Of a stretch of 64,000 nucleotides of DNA, positions 12,181 to 24,539 are shown piece by piece. The position numbers and the translations under genes are program-made. Numbering within the stretch: the first letter of the stretch is position 1; each line of letters begins with the position of its first letter. This DNA comes from Fomitopsis serialis. Its lineage: Eukaryota; Basidiomycota; Agaricomycetes; Polyporales; Fomitopsidaceae. The stretch spans positions 186,001-250,000 of the forward strand of contig NW_025955015.1 of the NCBI RefSeq assembly GCF_022376445.1, given 5' to 3'. The notes under the pieces are model-generated. The model saw only the letters and a list, made by a program, of their open reading frames with translations, made no database searches and was not told the origin of the DNA.

Positions 12181-13087
12181 CTGGCGTCGAAGGAATGTCA
12201 GTAGGTGTATCTATCGACTGGTTATGTGATGCGCGGGTTCACTCTGTAGGTTACCTCCCTGTTGCCGTTATATACCAAGGAGTTCGGCTCCGCTATATGC
12301 ATAGTATTGCGATGATTCGAATGCTTCAGAGCTTACGAAGGAATTGCTTCGTATGCGTGAGTCATTGGACGTCATACCGGGATAGAACTGACCCGACATA
12401 TTGGAAAGGTGCCATTCTGTCATGATCCATATCGCGTGAGCTTGTAAGTAGAGCCACTTACTGTACACTATGTATCAAACGATACTCGCCTCTCGCATGG
12501 ACTGATACCATCGCATAATGTCGCGGGGAACCATCTACAGGGTCTCATCGGCCATTGATTGTAACACGTGCTCGTACCGACAGGGTTGCTTCTGGATCAG
12601 CCTGTGCGAGCAAACCGTAAGCACTGATGATAAGTTCAGTCCTTGAGTCCGCAGACAGTATTTGACCGCGTGCACAAGGCGACGATACTACTGATGTAAA
12701 ATGCAAGATGGTGTCCTGGCTCGTCAAGGATGCCGTCAGAGGTTATCCTGCCAGGGACGGATGTGACGGAGGAAGATAGGCGTACTACTGCATATAATCA
12801 CACGGCGGGCGCCAAAGGGCATCAAGGTGGCGCTGTCCGGTTTTGGAAGACATGACGAGTGCGGCACATTCAGTCGGGCTCTGGCTCTCCTTGGAGCGCA
12901 CAGACGGCGCAAGCCAATGAAGCTCGCAGAGTGGGCATGTATGTCGTCAAACTCCTGCATCACCGACTCCGCCTTACGTCGAGCAGAGCTGGTACAAAAG
13001 CACGTCTCACCTGAGGCGCAGAGACCATCAGCATCGCACCCCTTTCTCGTCGCAGATAACATACGGCTGTGTTGATTCGTCGCCACC

Positions 13088-13663
13088 ATGTCGGACACGA
13101 TGAATGCGGCTCTCTCAGATTCCGTGACGATCGAGCAGCTCCAGGCCGTCAATGAAGAATTGCGCCGCAAGAAGCTCGAGGCGGAGAAGGATCGTGACCT
13201 CTTCCGCGAGATGTACAGCAAGGCGTCCTCGCACGTGGGCGAGGTTACGAAGGAGAACAACGAGCTTCTCGAGCGTGTCGAGCGCGCAGAGGCGCAGGTG
13301 CAGGACGGGTTGCGGATGATCGAGGGGACGCTCGAGGAGCGGATCCGGTTGCTCGAGGCGGAGGCAGAGAAGTGGAAGGGGAAGGCCCTGGTGCTCATGG
13401 CGAGGGACCGGCTGACGTTGGAAAACGAGGAATTAAGGAGACGAGCTGCGTCGGAGCCGGAGTTGCGAGAGGAGAACGAGAGGCTGCAGGAAGAGCTGCA
13501 GAAGCTGCAGCGGGATTATGACAAGCTGGAGGCGATCCTCGCGCAGATTGGGGAGCAGGAGCTGGGAGATTCCGCGCCACCAACACCGATGCTAGAAGTG
13601 CCGGGCCGCCCAGTGCCTCGTATAACGAGGATATCATCCACAACTGTCCACGTTCTCACTTGA
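13088..13663 (+). CDS. Coiled-coil protein, single exon
   Basis: A 191-aa intronless ORF whose start has a strong Kozak context (gccaccatgtcgg). From about residue 12 to 160 it is nearly all heptad-like Glu/Lys/Arg/Leu sequence, for example LLERVERAEAQVQDG and ENERLQEELQKLQRDYDKLE, so it is predicted to be a long parallel coiled coil. The C-terminus is Pro-rich and ends VHVLT. No catalytic domain is seen. It could be a structural or tethering protein. The antisense ORF over the same bases is an artefact of the GAG/CTC-rich codons. Confidence 0.75.
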   Translation: MSDTMNAALSDSVTIEQLQAVNEELRRKKLEAEKDRDLFREMYSKASSHVGEVTKENNELLERVERAEAQVQDGLRMIEGTLEERIRLLEAEAEKWKGKALVLMARDRLTLENEELRRRAASEPELREENERLQEELQKLQRDYDKLEAILAQIGEQELGDSAPPTPMLEVPGRPVPRITRISSTTVHVLT

Positions 13664-13998
13664 AGTGAAGGTGAGCAGGAGCTAAGCTCGAATGGTAGTC
13701 GTCGCCGCACGTGCCTCATTCGGGTTTCATGCGAGCAGAACAGCTGTAGCAATGAAGTTTCTCAACCGTCTGTATGTACGTGCATTTCCTCTTCCTGTCC
13801 GAGTCAATGTCGGCGCTGGTTTCCTGACCGTCTCGCATATGCAGTACCAGGGTGAAGTCATTGGGGTTTGGTCATATACACGGGTTTCTCCGCCTGACTG
13901 CCAGTGGCGGCCAACCAAAGCGAACCACTTCTGACTCGGTATTGGCATGAATTTAATGATTTACAGGTCGCTCGGACAATTTATCACAACTGACTCGT

Positions 13999-14070
13999 CT
14001 TGGTCTTGGTCTCCCCAAGGGACCAAGTGCTGTTTAGTCTCAAACTTTCCTTGAGGAGACCGAGACTAAG
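13999..14070. repeat. Imperfect inverted repeat, about 22 bp arms
   Basis: The left arm cttggtcttggtctccccaa (from 13999) matches the reverse complement of the right arm, which reads cttagtctcggtctcctcaa (14070 leftwards), with four mismatches in 20. The spacer is about 28 bp. This is the size and shape of a tiny MITE relic or an RNA hairpin. No copy elsewhere in the window was noticed. Confidence 0.6.
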
Positions 14071-15420
14071 CGTGGTTGCTGTGCGCCGGGGCCTCAGGAA
14101 CCATCGTCATCCCGGAGGCTCGCAGAGGATCTAGTTCAAGTTCACCTTGCGTTATCGTCCAAATGTCCGGCGGCGCCTTGAACAACATCGCGGAGATCTC
14201 AACCCCCGGCGTGAGTTGCAGCCACAAAGCCGTCGCCCGTACTCTCCGCCTGACTCACACTTGCGCCTGCGCCCAATGCACACATGCACATGTCCTTGGA
14301 CACCAATTGGACACCCTTCCGGCCATGACAGGAATGACGCAGGTCAACCATCAATCTTTTAATGCCAAAGCAGGGGTGCGCCGCCACGGACGCAAACCCG
14401 GCTAGCTGAATAGCCGGACCAGTGGCACCCCGGACATGTTCTGTGACTACGCAGAGATATTCCGAACCGCGGCACCTGGGCACCTGGGCACGCGTTACGT
14501 TTCCCCTCCCAGGTCGACATCGCGAAGCGTGCAGCGCATCGCGCTCTATTGACACTGCGGCGAGCGTAATGCCTCGCGGGGCGCGTTATCGGAGTGAGTA
14601 TGGGGGTCGAGGTAGACGGCTACATGGATTTCGGCAGACGCGGTGGTCATGGGTGGTGCGACCGTATGACTGCTCGCCCCACTGACATCGTGCTCCCTCG
14701 GTCCTGGTACGTCAGTGTTGCACTCACTGTGGCTCTATTCTGTGCTAACTTAATTCCGGAGGTGTAGGAGCGCCTCGAGCACCGTAGGCAGGCGATTGTC
14801 CACTTCCTGAGCGCTGAGCATCCGATGCTAGGAAATTTGGCATTGAGTTCAGTGCTGCGGCAACGGTTGTGCCCTACGCAAATGCCAGTTGCCAGCGCAC
14901 TGCGGTACATGGATCGGTGTTCGTCGGCTATGCTGCGAGTCATGTAGCATCCACACCGACTCGGAGGCCCGTGTCCGCGGCCAACTCACACAGATTACAC
15001 AAGTCTCACTCGTCACTACCTCGCGATACACGAAGCTCGCGTCGGGCGCCACCCAGCCGGACGGGACGAGAGGATCTGCGAATGGCTCTCCTCACCATAA
15101 TAAGGTACTCTCCCTTCCTTCACCCACGATCTACTGACGCAGAGCCCACCATAGGCTTTCGGAATTCGAAGCGTCCACCGGGCCCTCCTCTGCTTGCACG
15201 TCAATCTATCACGGCCGAGCAGGGGAAGAAAGACCCAGGCGCCGATGCGCCAGCTGCTCGCTTCAGAGGCACCATATGGAGTGCGACTCACGCATTCACG
15301 GCGTATCCAGTGGCACACGACGACTTCGAGAACGTGCGGGTGACTTGTTGCGGGGACCCGACTCGACCGTTGGCCGGCGAGTCCAGTGGCTTCGTACAGC
15401 GATCTTGAGAGGTCCGGGGA

Positions 15421-15511
15421 GCCGTCGACCAAGTGCAGCCCCGTGGCGGAGGATTGAGCTGTGCGGTGAGCCGTCGACCGAGTGCAGCTCCATGTCGGAG
15501 GATTGAGCATA
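15421..15511 (+). repeat. Two-copy direct repeat, unit about 49 bp
   Basis: gccgtcgacc[a/g]agtgcagc is followed in both copies by a variable cc/tc, then tg[g/t]cggaggattgagc. The first copy starts at 15421 and the second at about 15470. It lies about 150 bp upstream of the oxygenase gene start, so it may sit in its promoter. Confidence 0.7.
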
Positions 15512-15667
15512 TGAGGATGGCGTAAACATGTCTTCTCCGAGTCTGTGTTCTCTGTGCGTACGAAGTATAAAACATGGGACTGCAGGCCGTGGAAGCAAGA
15601 CCGCTAGCTCACTCCCCAGTACAATCAACGTATCAACAACTTCGAAGTTCAGCCTCCTCTCCTGAAC

Positions 15668-17078
15668 ATGCCCGGACTCACCGACTACCCGCCCTTCCCC
15701 GACAACGTCCTGACTCACCCGCTCCTCGTTGTGGACTACGAGCTGCTCAAGGCTGGCGACGAGAAGGAGATCAACAAGTTCTGGACGGCTGCCACCACTC
15801 TCGGCTTCTGGTAGTAAGCGCCTTAGCATTCTATTCTCTATATAACGAACTGAACCACGCGCCTCATAGCATGAAGAACCACGGTGCTGACGACCTAGTG
15901 AACGAGATGTTTGACATGGGTGAAGAGACGATGGACCTTCCCTTCGAGGAGAAGATGATGTTCGAACAAGGTGATGACGGCATGTCCTTCGGGTAGGTAC
16001 TCTACGTGTCGCTCCGCCCAAGCCCACTCTGACATTCTCCGCTAGTTACAAAGCCGCAGGGGCTAGCGCCACCGACGAGACCGGCGCACGCGACACCGTC
16101 GAGTTCATCAACGTATCCCAGGACGACGCCCTCGCCTTCCCCATGCCCGTGCACCGCACGTACCCCTCGACGGTGAACGCGCGCATGGAGCAGACGATCT
16201 GGCCGTTCATCCAGCACTCCGCCGAGGTGAACCGCACGCTGATGGAGATCCTCGGCAAGCGGCTCGGCCTCAAGGAGGGCACGCTCGCGCAGCTGCACAG
16301 GCTGGACGAGACGAGCGGGAGCGAGACGCGGTGCATCCGGAACCCGCCCCGACCTAACGGGATCTCGGAAGAGAAGGCGGCGCTGGGTGCGCACACCGAC
16401 TTTGGCTCGATGGTGGGTTGTTATCCCTAGCTGGCCGAGAGAATGACGGTCTGACGCGGAAGTTTCTGCGCACAGACGTTCCTGCACAACCGACTCGGCG
16501 GATTGCAGGTGATGCCCCCGGGTTCGGACAAGTGGCAGTACATCAAGGTACTTTTCCTCTGTTTCTTTCGGATCCGCGTGACGCTCACGATCCTCCCAGC
16601 CGATCCCAGGGCACGCCGTGTGCAACGTCGGAGACGCGATGTACATCTTCAGCGGCGGCATCCTCAAGTCGAACCTCCACCGCGTCGTGTAAGCTGATCC
16701 CTCCCGCATCTCCATCAGCATGCATCTCACTGGCCAATTACGTGCAGCCCCGCCCCAGGCGCGCAAGCGGTGCTCCCGCGCTGGTCCTTGGTGATGTTCA
16801 CGCGTCCTGGCGACTCCGTCGTCCTTCGCGCCCTCACCGAGAGCCCCATGGTCGCGGACGCGATTGCGAGTGCCCCTGACAGGAGCATCTTCGGCAGCGG
16901 CCAGACGTCGAAGGAGTGGTTCGCGCGGCGGGTCAAGAATCAGCGTATCAAGAACCAGAAAGTGGGCTCATTTCGATGCTAACAGTGATGTTCCTCGCTG
17001 ACGCGGGCGTGCGGTGCGCAGGGACCCGAGACTTGGCGTCAGAGCCGTGGTACGGAGCACCGTCCTGATGCTGCCTGA
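15668..17078 (+). CDS. Isopenicillin-N-synthase-like 2OG-Fe(II) oxygenase
   Basis: Non-haem iron, 2-oxoglutarate-dependent oxygenase of the IPNS/gibberellin-oxidase type; cytosolic, substrate unknown. Seven exons: join(15668..15813,15870..15992,16046..16412,16476..16547,16600..16688,16748..16961,17022..17078), 355 aa, phases exact. The N-terminal DIOX domain begins near VVDYELLKAGDEKEINKF. The iron triad is H206-T-D208 (AHTDFGSM) and H263 (SNLHRVV). The 2OG-binding R-x-S is R277-W-S279 (LPRWSLVMFTRP). The last 19-codon exon supplies GPETWRQSRGTEH, a C-terminus typical of the fungal subfamily; reading through its intron would give an early stop. No biosynthetic cluster partners are adjacent. 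Confidence 0.9.
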
Positions 17079-18414
17079 AGGACGATGAATGTTCGATACA
17101 ATGTGGCTTTCTGGTATACATTACCCCAGACCTTGCCTCTGATGCCTGTACGTACTGTAAATAGGCTGGGATGATCAATGTAACTCTATGCTTTCGCTCG
17201 TACTATAGTGAATTGTGTGAAAGAGTCAAAACCGTCAATTCCACACCAATTCAACAATATGCACGGTGCGCAGTATACCCCTGGTCGTCCACGAATCCTG
17301 TGCTTCAGTGGTGTGCTCTTGTTCTTCCTGCTGCCGTCTTCCATAGGTTTGGACCCGCTGCGCGAAGACGACAAACATGACACCTGTCGAGGAGTTGCTA
17401 TGCCATTTGTCATGGGTGATGTCTTTAACCGCAGATGACCGGGTTCCTATGTCCTGCAAGAGACATTCCTTCGTAGATATATCCAAGGCTGAACGTTGAA
17501 CGTTCACAACAGCAAGTGCAGATGAATCTGACCGCCACATACTAACAGTGACGACGCCAGCTCCATCTTCGGAGAACGAACGGCTAACGGAAGCAATGCG
17601 TGCTGTCGGTAGTCTCCCCAGGCAGACGTAGACAATTCCTTCAACCTTCGTGCCTCAGGATATCCTTGACGCTAGCTAGCGCTGTCGGTATAGTAGAGAA
17701 CGGCTGCATCAATTCACGACGCCATTATCTGTCACCGACTAACTCTGCGGCCTCGGACTTCTTCCCCGCCATTGTCTGGCTGCCAGAACCTAGGTACCCA
17801 CTCTCCACTCTATTCTCGACAACTTCGCGCGCATTACCACAGAAGCGGAGCTGCTGGAGGTTATCACTGGACGGACATTCCTGTTGCCTCATGCGGACGC
17901 GCTCGAGGAGGTCACCGGTCATCGACATCCTGGAGCTTCGGACGACGTTCGACGTATGTAATATGCGCAAAAAACTGGCGGCGTGCAACCAGAGTGAAGG
18001 ACGAGCTAGGACGAGGTGTTCATATAATGACTCATAGGGAGGGAGACAGGACTGGGAGCAACTCCCTGCCTGCTCATGACCACAGGGCAGTGGTCCACAC
18101 TGGCAAAGGCGAGACTGCGGAGGTTACTCGATCAATATGCGCAGTTATCTCATGTTCTGTCGCAGAGAGAGGAGAAGGGCGGTGCTGAGCATACGGACGG
18201 ACATCGGGTGAGCACCTTGATTGAAAATAAGGGCTCCGAAGAAACGATCTGTGTCCGCATCTCTCAGCCCTGATACTATGATTATAACTGAAAATCGTCA
18301 TAGAACTCTCCCAGGGAAATGGGAGATTGCATCTTTCCTTTTGACAACTACTGTAGCGCACGTATCATTATGATATCCTCAAACATCCCTAGCTGATTCC
18401 ATGATAGCTTGCAA
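17079..18414. other. Intergenic, nothing recognised
   Basis: About 1.3 kb lies between the oxygenase and the 3' end of the GH115 gene. ORFs up to about 145 codons occur, but none has coding-like composition, family motifs or splice structure. Confidence 0.45.
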
Positions 18415-21400
18415 TCATACGCGAATACTCTCCGGCGGGCCAAGGTAGCTCGGCAGTACTCCCCCCGTATCTGGAAGGATCAAATCGACGGGATTCAACA
18501 CAACGCATCCCACAAGGTGTACGCGAAGACGCACCGATCACGATCTTCTGCAGTATGACCGTCGGCTCAATCATCCACACCTAGCAATGCCGTTAGCGTA
18601 TGCTTCGTACGTCTACGTTCCGAATCTTACCGTCAGCGTGTGTGCACCGGGAGTAGCGGTGAAGTTCATCGGTACATAGACGATATTCTCCGAGACCCAT
18701 TGGCTCCAAGCGTCGGGAAGAGTTCCCGGAGTCGAGTTCGGAATGTAGTAGCTGACCTGGGGCTCGTCCGAGTCGATTTGCATGCCAATGGCCAGAGGCC
18801 TGTCGGGCCCGAGCGCATTCAGCGACGGAGCGACGTATGCAGTCACGCTGATGTTGCCTCCGATGCTATTGAACGTGTAGAAGTCGTACTCACTGTGGGG
18901 GGTATGGTATGAGAAAAGTGTGAGCGATGAGAAGGGAAAGCTTCTCACATGCTCGGGCCCGTTCCGACGGTGAAATTCGTCTCGTCTCCACCGCGAGGCC
19001 AAGGGGTGACGGCGGAAAGCGTTCGGCCATATCCTGGCAATTCGAACCAGGTGATGCCATCTACTGATGCGTTTCTTGCAGCGTGTGCGGCCTCTATACT
19101 CACAGTACCATCGCCCTCAACGAATCCTACACGAGATCAATCATCAGGAGATAGTACAGACTTACAACGACTGGACACCTACCAGTAAAGTCACTCGGGG
19201 CACTCGTGTAGTTCGCAGTGAAGTACACTTGCTGAGACATCATGGGCTGGTTCGCAGCAGTGGCATTGAAGTTGACAAACGCGTTGGCCGAAGTAGTGTC
19301 CTCCAATTGAGACCAGTCGACCGAAGCGTAGACGTATTGCTCTGTGCACTCAGTGAGACGTAGCCAGATGACGGCGACAGGGTCAACCATGACACGTTGG
19401 TAGTCGCCGTGAAGTTGAAGGGCACTGGCCCGCCGGCTCCGACAACGAAGTACCTGTTACCTGCAGGAACGTACGGATCGATCGTCACTGTAGGGTTCGG
19501 GCAACCATAGCCTTGTGCGCAATCGTATTGGTTATCTCCTGGCCTGCGAGGAATCAGACGATGGAGAGTGGTACGCCCTTTTTCACTTACCATCCTCCCT
19601 GCGAGCCTTCGATAGCTAGGCGCATCACACCAGCAAGGGCTTGCTTGTATGGCTGTTGCCTAGACACAGGTGGCATACTGAACGATGTTAAGAATGCCAC
19701 GAATTCTTGGACTACTGAGCAATACTCACGCGTTCGAGTATGGCTCTTGCCAGTACACGTAGAGTGTATGTGTTTGACTCATCATGTGGGCCCTGAAAAG
19801 AGGCTCAGTGAGCGACTGCCATGCATTAAGTAGTCCTCTCCTACCATTTGCCTACGCGTATATCAGCAATGGTATTCCTGCACGAGAGTGTCGTGAGACT
19901 TACCATCCAGCTGACTGTCATACTCAACCTCCAAGTTCCAATCCTCTTCGAAAAGATACTCCACAAGATCGGCGTAATTGTTTGCGCTGAGGAATGCCTG
20001 GAGGCTCGCAGGTTGTTCAATCCCGCTGCGATCCACATATGGGCCAAGGTGTAGCTGGCCTGAACCGGGTGATAGACGAGCTGGAAGTAAGCGGGCAGCA
20101 TGCTGTCTTGCAATTTCGCCTGGATGGCAGTTGCAGAGGCGTTCGTCGCTTCCCACATAGCTAGCATGTTCTGGGCCCTATGCAAAGAGTTCATACGCGT
20201 TCGGCTCTGGCACAGATACCTAACTCACTCTCGGTAGTTAGTGAGACTGAAGGTCGTCGCGTTCAAGAGCTCGGGCTTGCAGTTGGCATTGAAGCGAGTT
20301 ACGTTGGCGATAATGCCCGCGACAGTGACAGCATCCGCGGAGGAAAGAGAAAACTCACGTTGTGCCCACATGGACACGAACGAGTCGAGGTTGTCGTAGT
20401 TCCAGATGGATGTGTCCCATCCGTACGTGATGAAGAACTCTATCTCCATCTCGTAAGGCTTCAAGTCGCCAACGTTGACGATCCAGATGCGATTAGCATT
20501 ACGAGCAGTCGTCAACGACATTTGTTCGAAAGTCTTCGTTCTCAGTTAGTTCGTGTATGGGCGTACGCACACAAATGTACTGACCTTGCTAATTGGCTGC
20601 TCTGGAAAGCGAAAAATGCGTTACTAACGCGGATCAAAGGTTTGATGTTACATACGACATCCATTTGTAGTTGCGGGGCGAACCGACCTACAGAGAACTT
20701 GAGTGTGACTTCAATAGACCGCGTATTGCACACGTACATAGTCATACTGTGTATAGGTCAAGTTAGTATCTAACGCTTCTTGTCCAATAGTGAGATGCAT
20801 ACGTGGTAGTATACCCCGGCGCCACCGCTCCTCCCACGTTCAGACACGATTGGCAGCCGTTCCATGTTTCCATAGCTGGATGAGAATCTTGGTCAAACAC
20901 CAAGACACAAATATTCATGTCCCATGAGCTCACTTGTCATCAGTCCAGAGGAGGGCGATGTCATCCGGAACGGTCATGCCGTCTTCGTAATATCCCAACA
21001 CTTCCTTATCTGTGTGGATCGTTAGCGCCAATAATCGACACGCCAGAGCCGTGGAACGACGTACATAGACACCACATCTGCGGGATGGTAGTCACATTCA
21101 CGCCCGGGAACGTATCGCTCAGGATTGTCCGTTGATCGCTGATGACTTGCTCAAGGAGCTGGATATCCTGACCGCCCGCGAGTGCCTCTGACAAGGCGTC
21201 CGTTCAAATCACTCAAAGTCCAGGCGGGTCATGTCTCGCTCACCATCACCTAAAGAGATGCGACGTCAGCCTGGGTACAGCAACTTATGAATGACACTGA
21301 CCGTCACCACGCAGTCCGACAGTGAAATGTTCTCATAGTCCTTCCCGCGTTGGGCACCCTCGACCCAGAATGGGTAGATATTCTCCTTGTTCGTGCTGTA

Positions 21401-22583
21401 GTCCCATGGCCCCTTCCGAAGAGCGTCCACTCAACGGGGATCGAGCGCATAATGGGCTCTTCATGGCTAGTGCCCATGACGATACCGTACCAATTGGCAA
21501 GCGGCTGGTTCAACGAGTCGTCGACACCGAATGCACTGTTTGAATGTCAGTCCGTATCGGTCTGTTTTGGCGCTACACACCTAGACCACATAGCTAAAAG
21601 CACATTGTCAGCTAGGTCGATTTCGGATGGATAGACTCACCAGGCCACAAGTAATTCGCCTTCATGCGCAGCAACAACTCGAAACTACAACGTTGTTGCA
21701 ATTGCGTAGACATGAGCGTGGACAATAAACCCACAGGCTCGTGTAGAAGTAATGGTTGAACGGCGAGCCCGTCAAAGGAGCGCCAGTTCCATTCGTGTAG
21801 CGAACCATAGCCCACTCTGTCAACGCTGGTGCCTCATCGTTCAGGAAGATACCACGGTACTGCACGGTCGGTGAGCCATGTGCGCAACCTGAGGACGCAG
21901 CGTAGATCTCGGAATTGGTCTTGATTGGTACGTCGGCCCACCTAAGCGAGGGAGTGCCAAGTGTCAGACAGTTTGCCTGTGTCTCACGAGCAGAATACTC
22001 ACCAATACCACGGCGAGACACCTGTGCACAAACTGTGTCAATTCGTAAAGCAGGCCTACAGACACGGGCCGGGCTTACCGATCTGTTCAGAGTGGTCATA
22101 CATAGCATAAATCGTGCCCCGTTTGTCGGCACCAATCATCACATATGCGCTGCTAATCCCAGGCAGTGGGTTCGAGACCTCCTGAGTCATGAACGCCTCC
22201 CAATGCCCTTCCACACTCGAAACATCCAGGCCAGTGTTGTTTACCACTTCGTCAATCAGGGAGGACTGTCCGAGAGTTCCGACAATGATTGCACGCGCCC
22301 CAGCAAGGCTCAGGTTCGACTGAGTGGCAGGCATCGTCGCATTGAACAGCAGAGGCATCACGCCAGAAACCCTGTGGATGTCCATGGCGAAGTCGCCGGC
22401 AGCGCGCTGTACACCACCCCATTCATCTTCGGAGAGCAGAATAGGTGTAGCAACACCATTGCTGGCAAGGGGGAAAGACGAGGAGGACGGCGAGAACGAG
22501 ACGCACGTAGCCTGGCCGATTGCGCGTACGCTGTCGCTGAAGGCCAGTAGGCCGACCGCGAGACTCACCCAGAGCCCAATCAT
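18415..22583 (-). CDS. GH115 xylan alpha-1,2-glucuronidase, secreted
   Basis: Removes (4-O-methyl-)glucuronic acid side chains from glucuronoxylan outside the cell. MIGLWVSLAVGLLAF begins a clear signal peptide. Family landmarks in order: GADKRGTIYAMYDHSEQIGV, SPWYWWADVP, YRGIFLNDEAPALTEW, LLRMKANYLWPAMW, DDIALLWTDDNYGNMERLP, RIWIVNVGDLKPYE, and the C-terminal LTVWMIEPTVILQK. Twenty-three exons, about 1,001 aa; exon bounds (5' to 3') run from 22079..22583 through 22003..22021, 21735..21941, 21641..21684, 21581..21593, 21302..21535, 21244..21249, 21065..21187, 20934..21009, 20803..20875, 20738..20746, 20656..20687, 20585..20599, 20229..20540, 19904..20177, 19845..19851, 19730..19792, 19591..19677, 19183..19543, 18949..19126, 18631..18892, 18535..18580 to 18415..18470. 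Four single missing bases are needed (near 21412, 21321, 19999, 19347), all in or next to short homopolymers. Confidence 0.92.
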
Positions 22584-22634
22584 GGTCCTAGCAACTGCAA
22601 GAGCGCAGACGGGCTCGCCATACTCCTTGACGCG

Positions 22635-22642
22635 CTTTATAG
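22635..22642 (-). promoter_or_regulatory. TATA box of the GH115 gene
   Basis: The minus strand reads gactataaagcg, placing TATAAAG about 52-59 bp upstream of the GH115 ATG at 22583. This is a normal distance for a fungal core promoter with a short 5' leader. Confidence 0.5.
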
Positions 22643-23485
22643 TCGTCCACGTTCTTCGGCATCGAAGACGCAGCGAGTAATTTAGGCACGGGTCCTTGTG
22701 ACCTCGGGGATTCTGAGAAGCTCGAAGATTATACGGGCTTTCCTCGGTGTCGGATAGACTTGTACACGGTTCGGGAGTGGGCCGCCGCTACGAACAGCAG
22801 GGAGCAAGACGGGCTCATATAGCGTGAGCTGATGGACCTGACCAGGACCTGACCAGCCATTCTCCCGATGCGCCCGTGGTTCTCTTGCGAGCGGACCGGC
22901 GGCATCACCTGATGATGTGACGTCACGCGCAGAGGTCACATCGGTGCGGTCGCGTCTGGTCGCGTTGGCTGCGTCCTTGCCGCGCACTTGAAGAACCGAG
23001 GACCGAGCGTGAATTGTCGCGCTGGTAGAAGGTTCAAAATGTCGAATTCAGGAACGGAACATCTGTGCATCACATTGAATGCGGCAATCCTGAGAACAGG
23101 GCAAACAAGACGAGGTATTACCTGGTAAAGGGCTGTCAGCAGCTGAAGCCGGCCTGTGTATCACAAAGTCTGCAGACGGAAACGTATAATCAAGCAATAT
23201 TGGGGATAGTATACAGGGCAACACAGAAACCAGCACCTGGAGCAGACACCAATCAGTCGAACATCAAGTCTACAATTCCACTGGACTGTCCGCTGAACAC
23301 AGGATATGGATAAAATTCCATGAGAATACTGACGGCCGATCTACCCCCAGACGATGCGGAGCTGCAGTGCCATCCACGGACAGCAGAAGTGCATCCAACA
23401 ACTTCTTGAACGCATAACCGACTCCGCGGCAGGAAGACCCGGAAGATGTTATAGGAAGTATGGGACTTACCATAGAGGCGCTATA

Positions 23486-24163
23486 TCAGGTTTTCGGCAG
23501 TGGTACAGGCGGCAAGTCGTCCAGGAGCTCGCCTCCTTCTAGACCCTCTGATACGGCGGGTGCCGCTGCATTTGTATCGTGGTTCGCGACCTTCATGCGT
23601 TCTGCCGTCACGGCAAGCGGCTCGTCGTCTTCAATCCTTTGATTATCCTCATCAAAATCATTGGATAGAATTCGATCGCCGGGGGGCCGTCGTCTTCAGA
23701 GAGACGGATAGTGCCCTGCTTCTGCGTCCAGGTGTTCAGCCTAAGTACATGACCGCTCAGTCGCCACTCGAGGTATATGCAGATAGATCGAGCATACCGA
23801 TGTGCCACCACCTTCCGCAAAGTCGAAGCCCGCCTCCAGAGGATGAAGACAATGCACAGTGCACACATTGTGAAGAGGAAGATGAAAGGAATGCTCCCTA
23901 ATGGCTCGGGTTTTGGAGCTTTGCGAGGCTCTGAGCTTGACAAAGTATGAGTTAGCTGTACAAAAGGCTAGCTCGCTTGCGTACCTCCTGGTGTAAGAGC
24001 TGGTGCCATTGTAGCGGTACTCAGTACTGAAGCGTTGTGACTGTGGTGAACCAAGTGATTGACGTCGATTGACCGTTGCACCGACCGCGACACGAGCAAC
24101 CAAGTTACAGACGTCGTGAGAATATCGGTACCATGCCCACGTGATCAGCCATGGTTCACTCAC
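23486..24163 (-). CDS. Small single-pass membrane protein
   Basis: Unrecognised. Exons: 23935..(23798), 23740..23486, and an N-terminal exon ending at 23985 whose start is unclear: the frame opens at a GTG at 24163 and has no ATG. The protein has an Arg/Ser-rich N-terminus without acidic residues over its last part (ARVAVGATVNRRQSLGSPQS), which could be a mitochondrial presequence. It then has SEPRKAPKPEPLGS, one hydrophobic helix (IPFIFLFTMCALCIVFILW), a basic stretch, and an acidic tail ending in PPVPLPKT. The acidic tail needs one extra C in the six-C run at 23681-23686 (minus-strand G-to-C sense); unshifted, the frame ends at 23608. The model is plausible, but the N-terminus is not settled. 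Confidence 0.5.
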
Positions 24164-24539
24164 GAGCGCTTCGTTAATGGTTTTACATTATTACGCCTGC
24201 CCCGACTCGACTTGTTCCCGACCGGCGACCGACGACCTTTCATTCACGCGTTTTGGTTGAGCATCTCCCCAACCTTATGTATCTGTAGCTCGAGGCTCAA
24301 CTCCACTCTTCAACACGGGACACGTGCTGGAGCAAATAGCTGCCTGAGGTGCGCAGCTGGCACCCCAATGAATGAATGAATTGACTGAACATGAGCCTGA
24401 GGGTAGGCTTGATCTGCACGACAAGTCTCCAACCTACACGCGCAACTGTCCTTTCTGAGTGCATCGTTCAACGTTGGTACAAAGTCACAGTATTCTTGCT
24501 ACCTCTCTGACATGTAATTCCTCATGTCTAGTTCTCAAC

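Larger units (their letters stand above)
13664..15667. other. Intergenic region with two repeat structures
   Basis: No gene is supported over about 2 kb. It holds a small imperfect hairpin (13999-14070) and a direct duplication (15421-15511), both listed separately. Other ORFs here are short and do not splice into anything. Confidence 0.5.

Noticed and set aside
12736..13398. 220-codon minus-strand ORF rich in Ser/Arg
   Set aside because: Antisense of the coiled-coil gene; the GAG/AAG codon bias leaves the opposite strand open. It has no splice or motif support.
15296..16766. Minus-strand ORFs of 243 and 254 codons
   Set aside because: Antisense of the isopenicillin-N-synthase-like gene, whose exons have exact phases and complete iron ligands.
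22682..22987. 101-codon minus-strand ORF upstream of GH115
   Set aside because: No family, Arg-rich random composition, and it lies in the promoter region of the divergent side. A short repeat (gacctgaccag twice) explains part of it.
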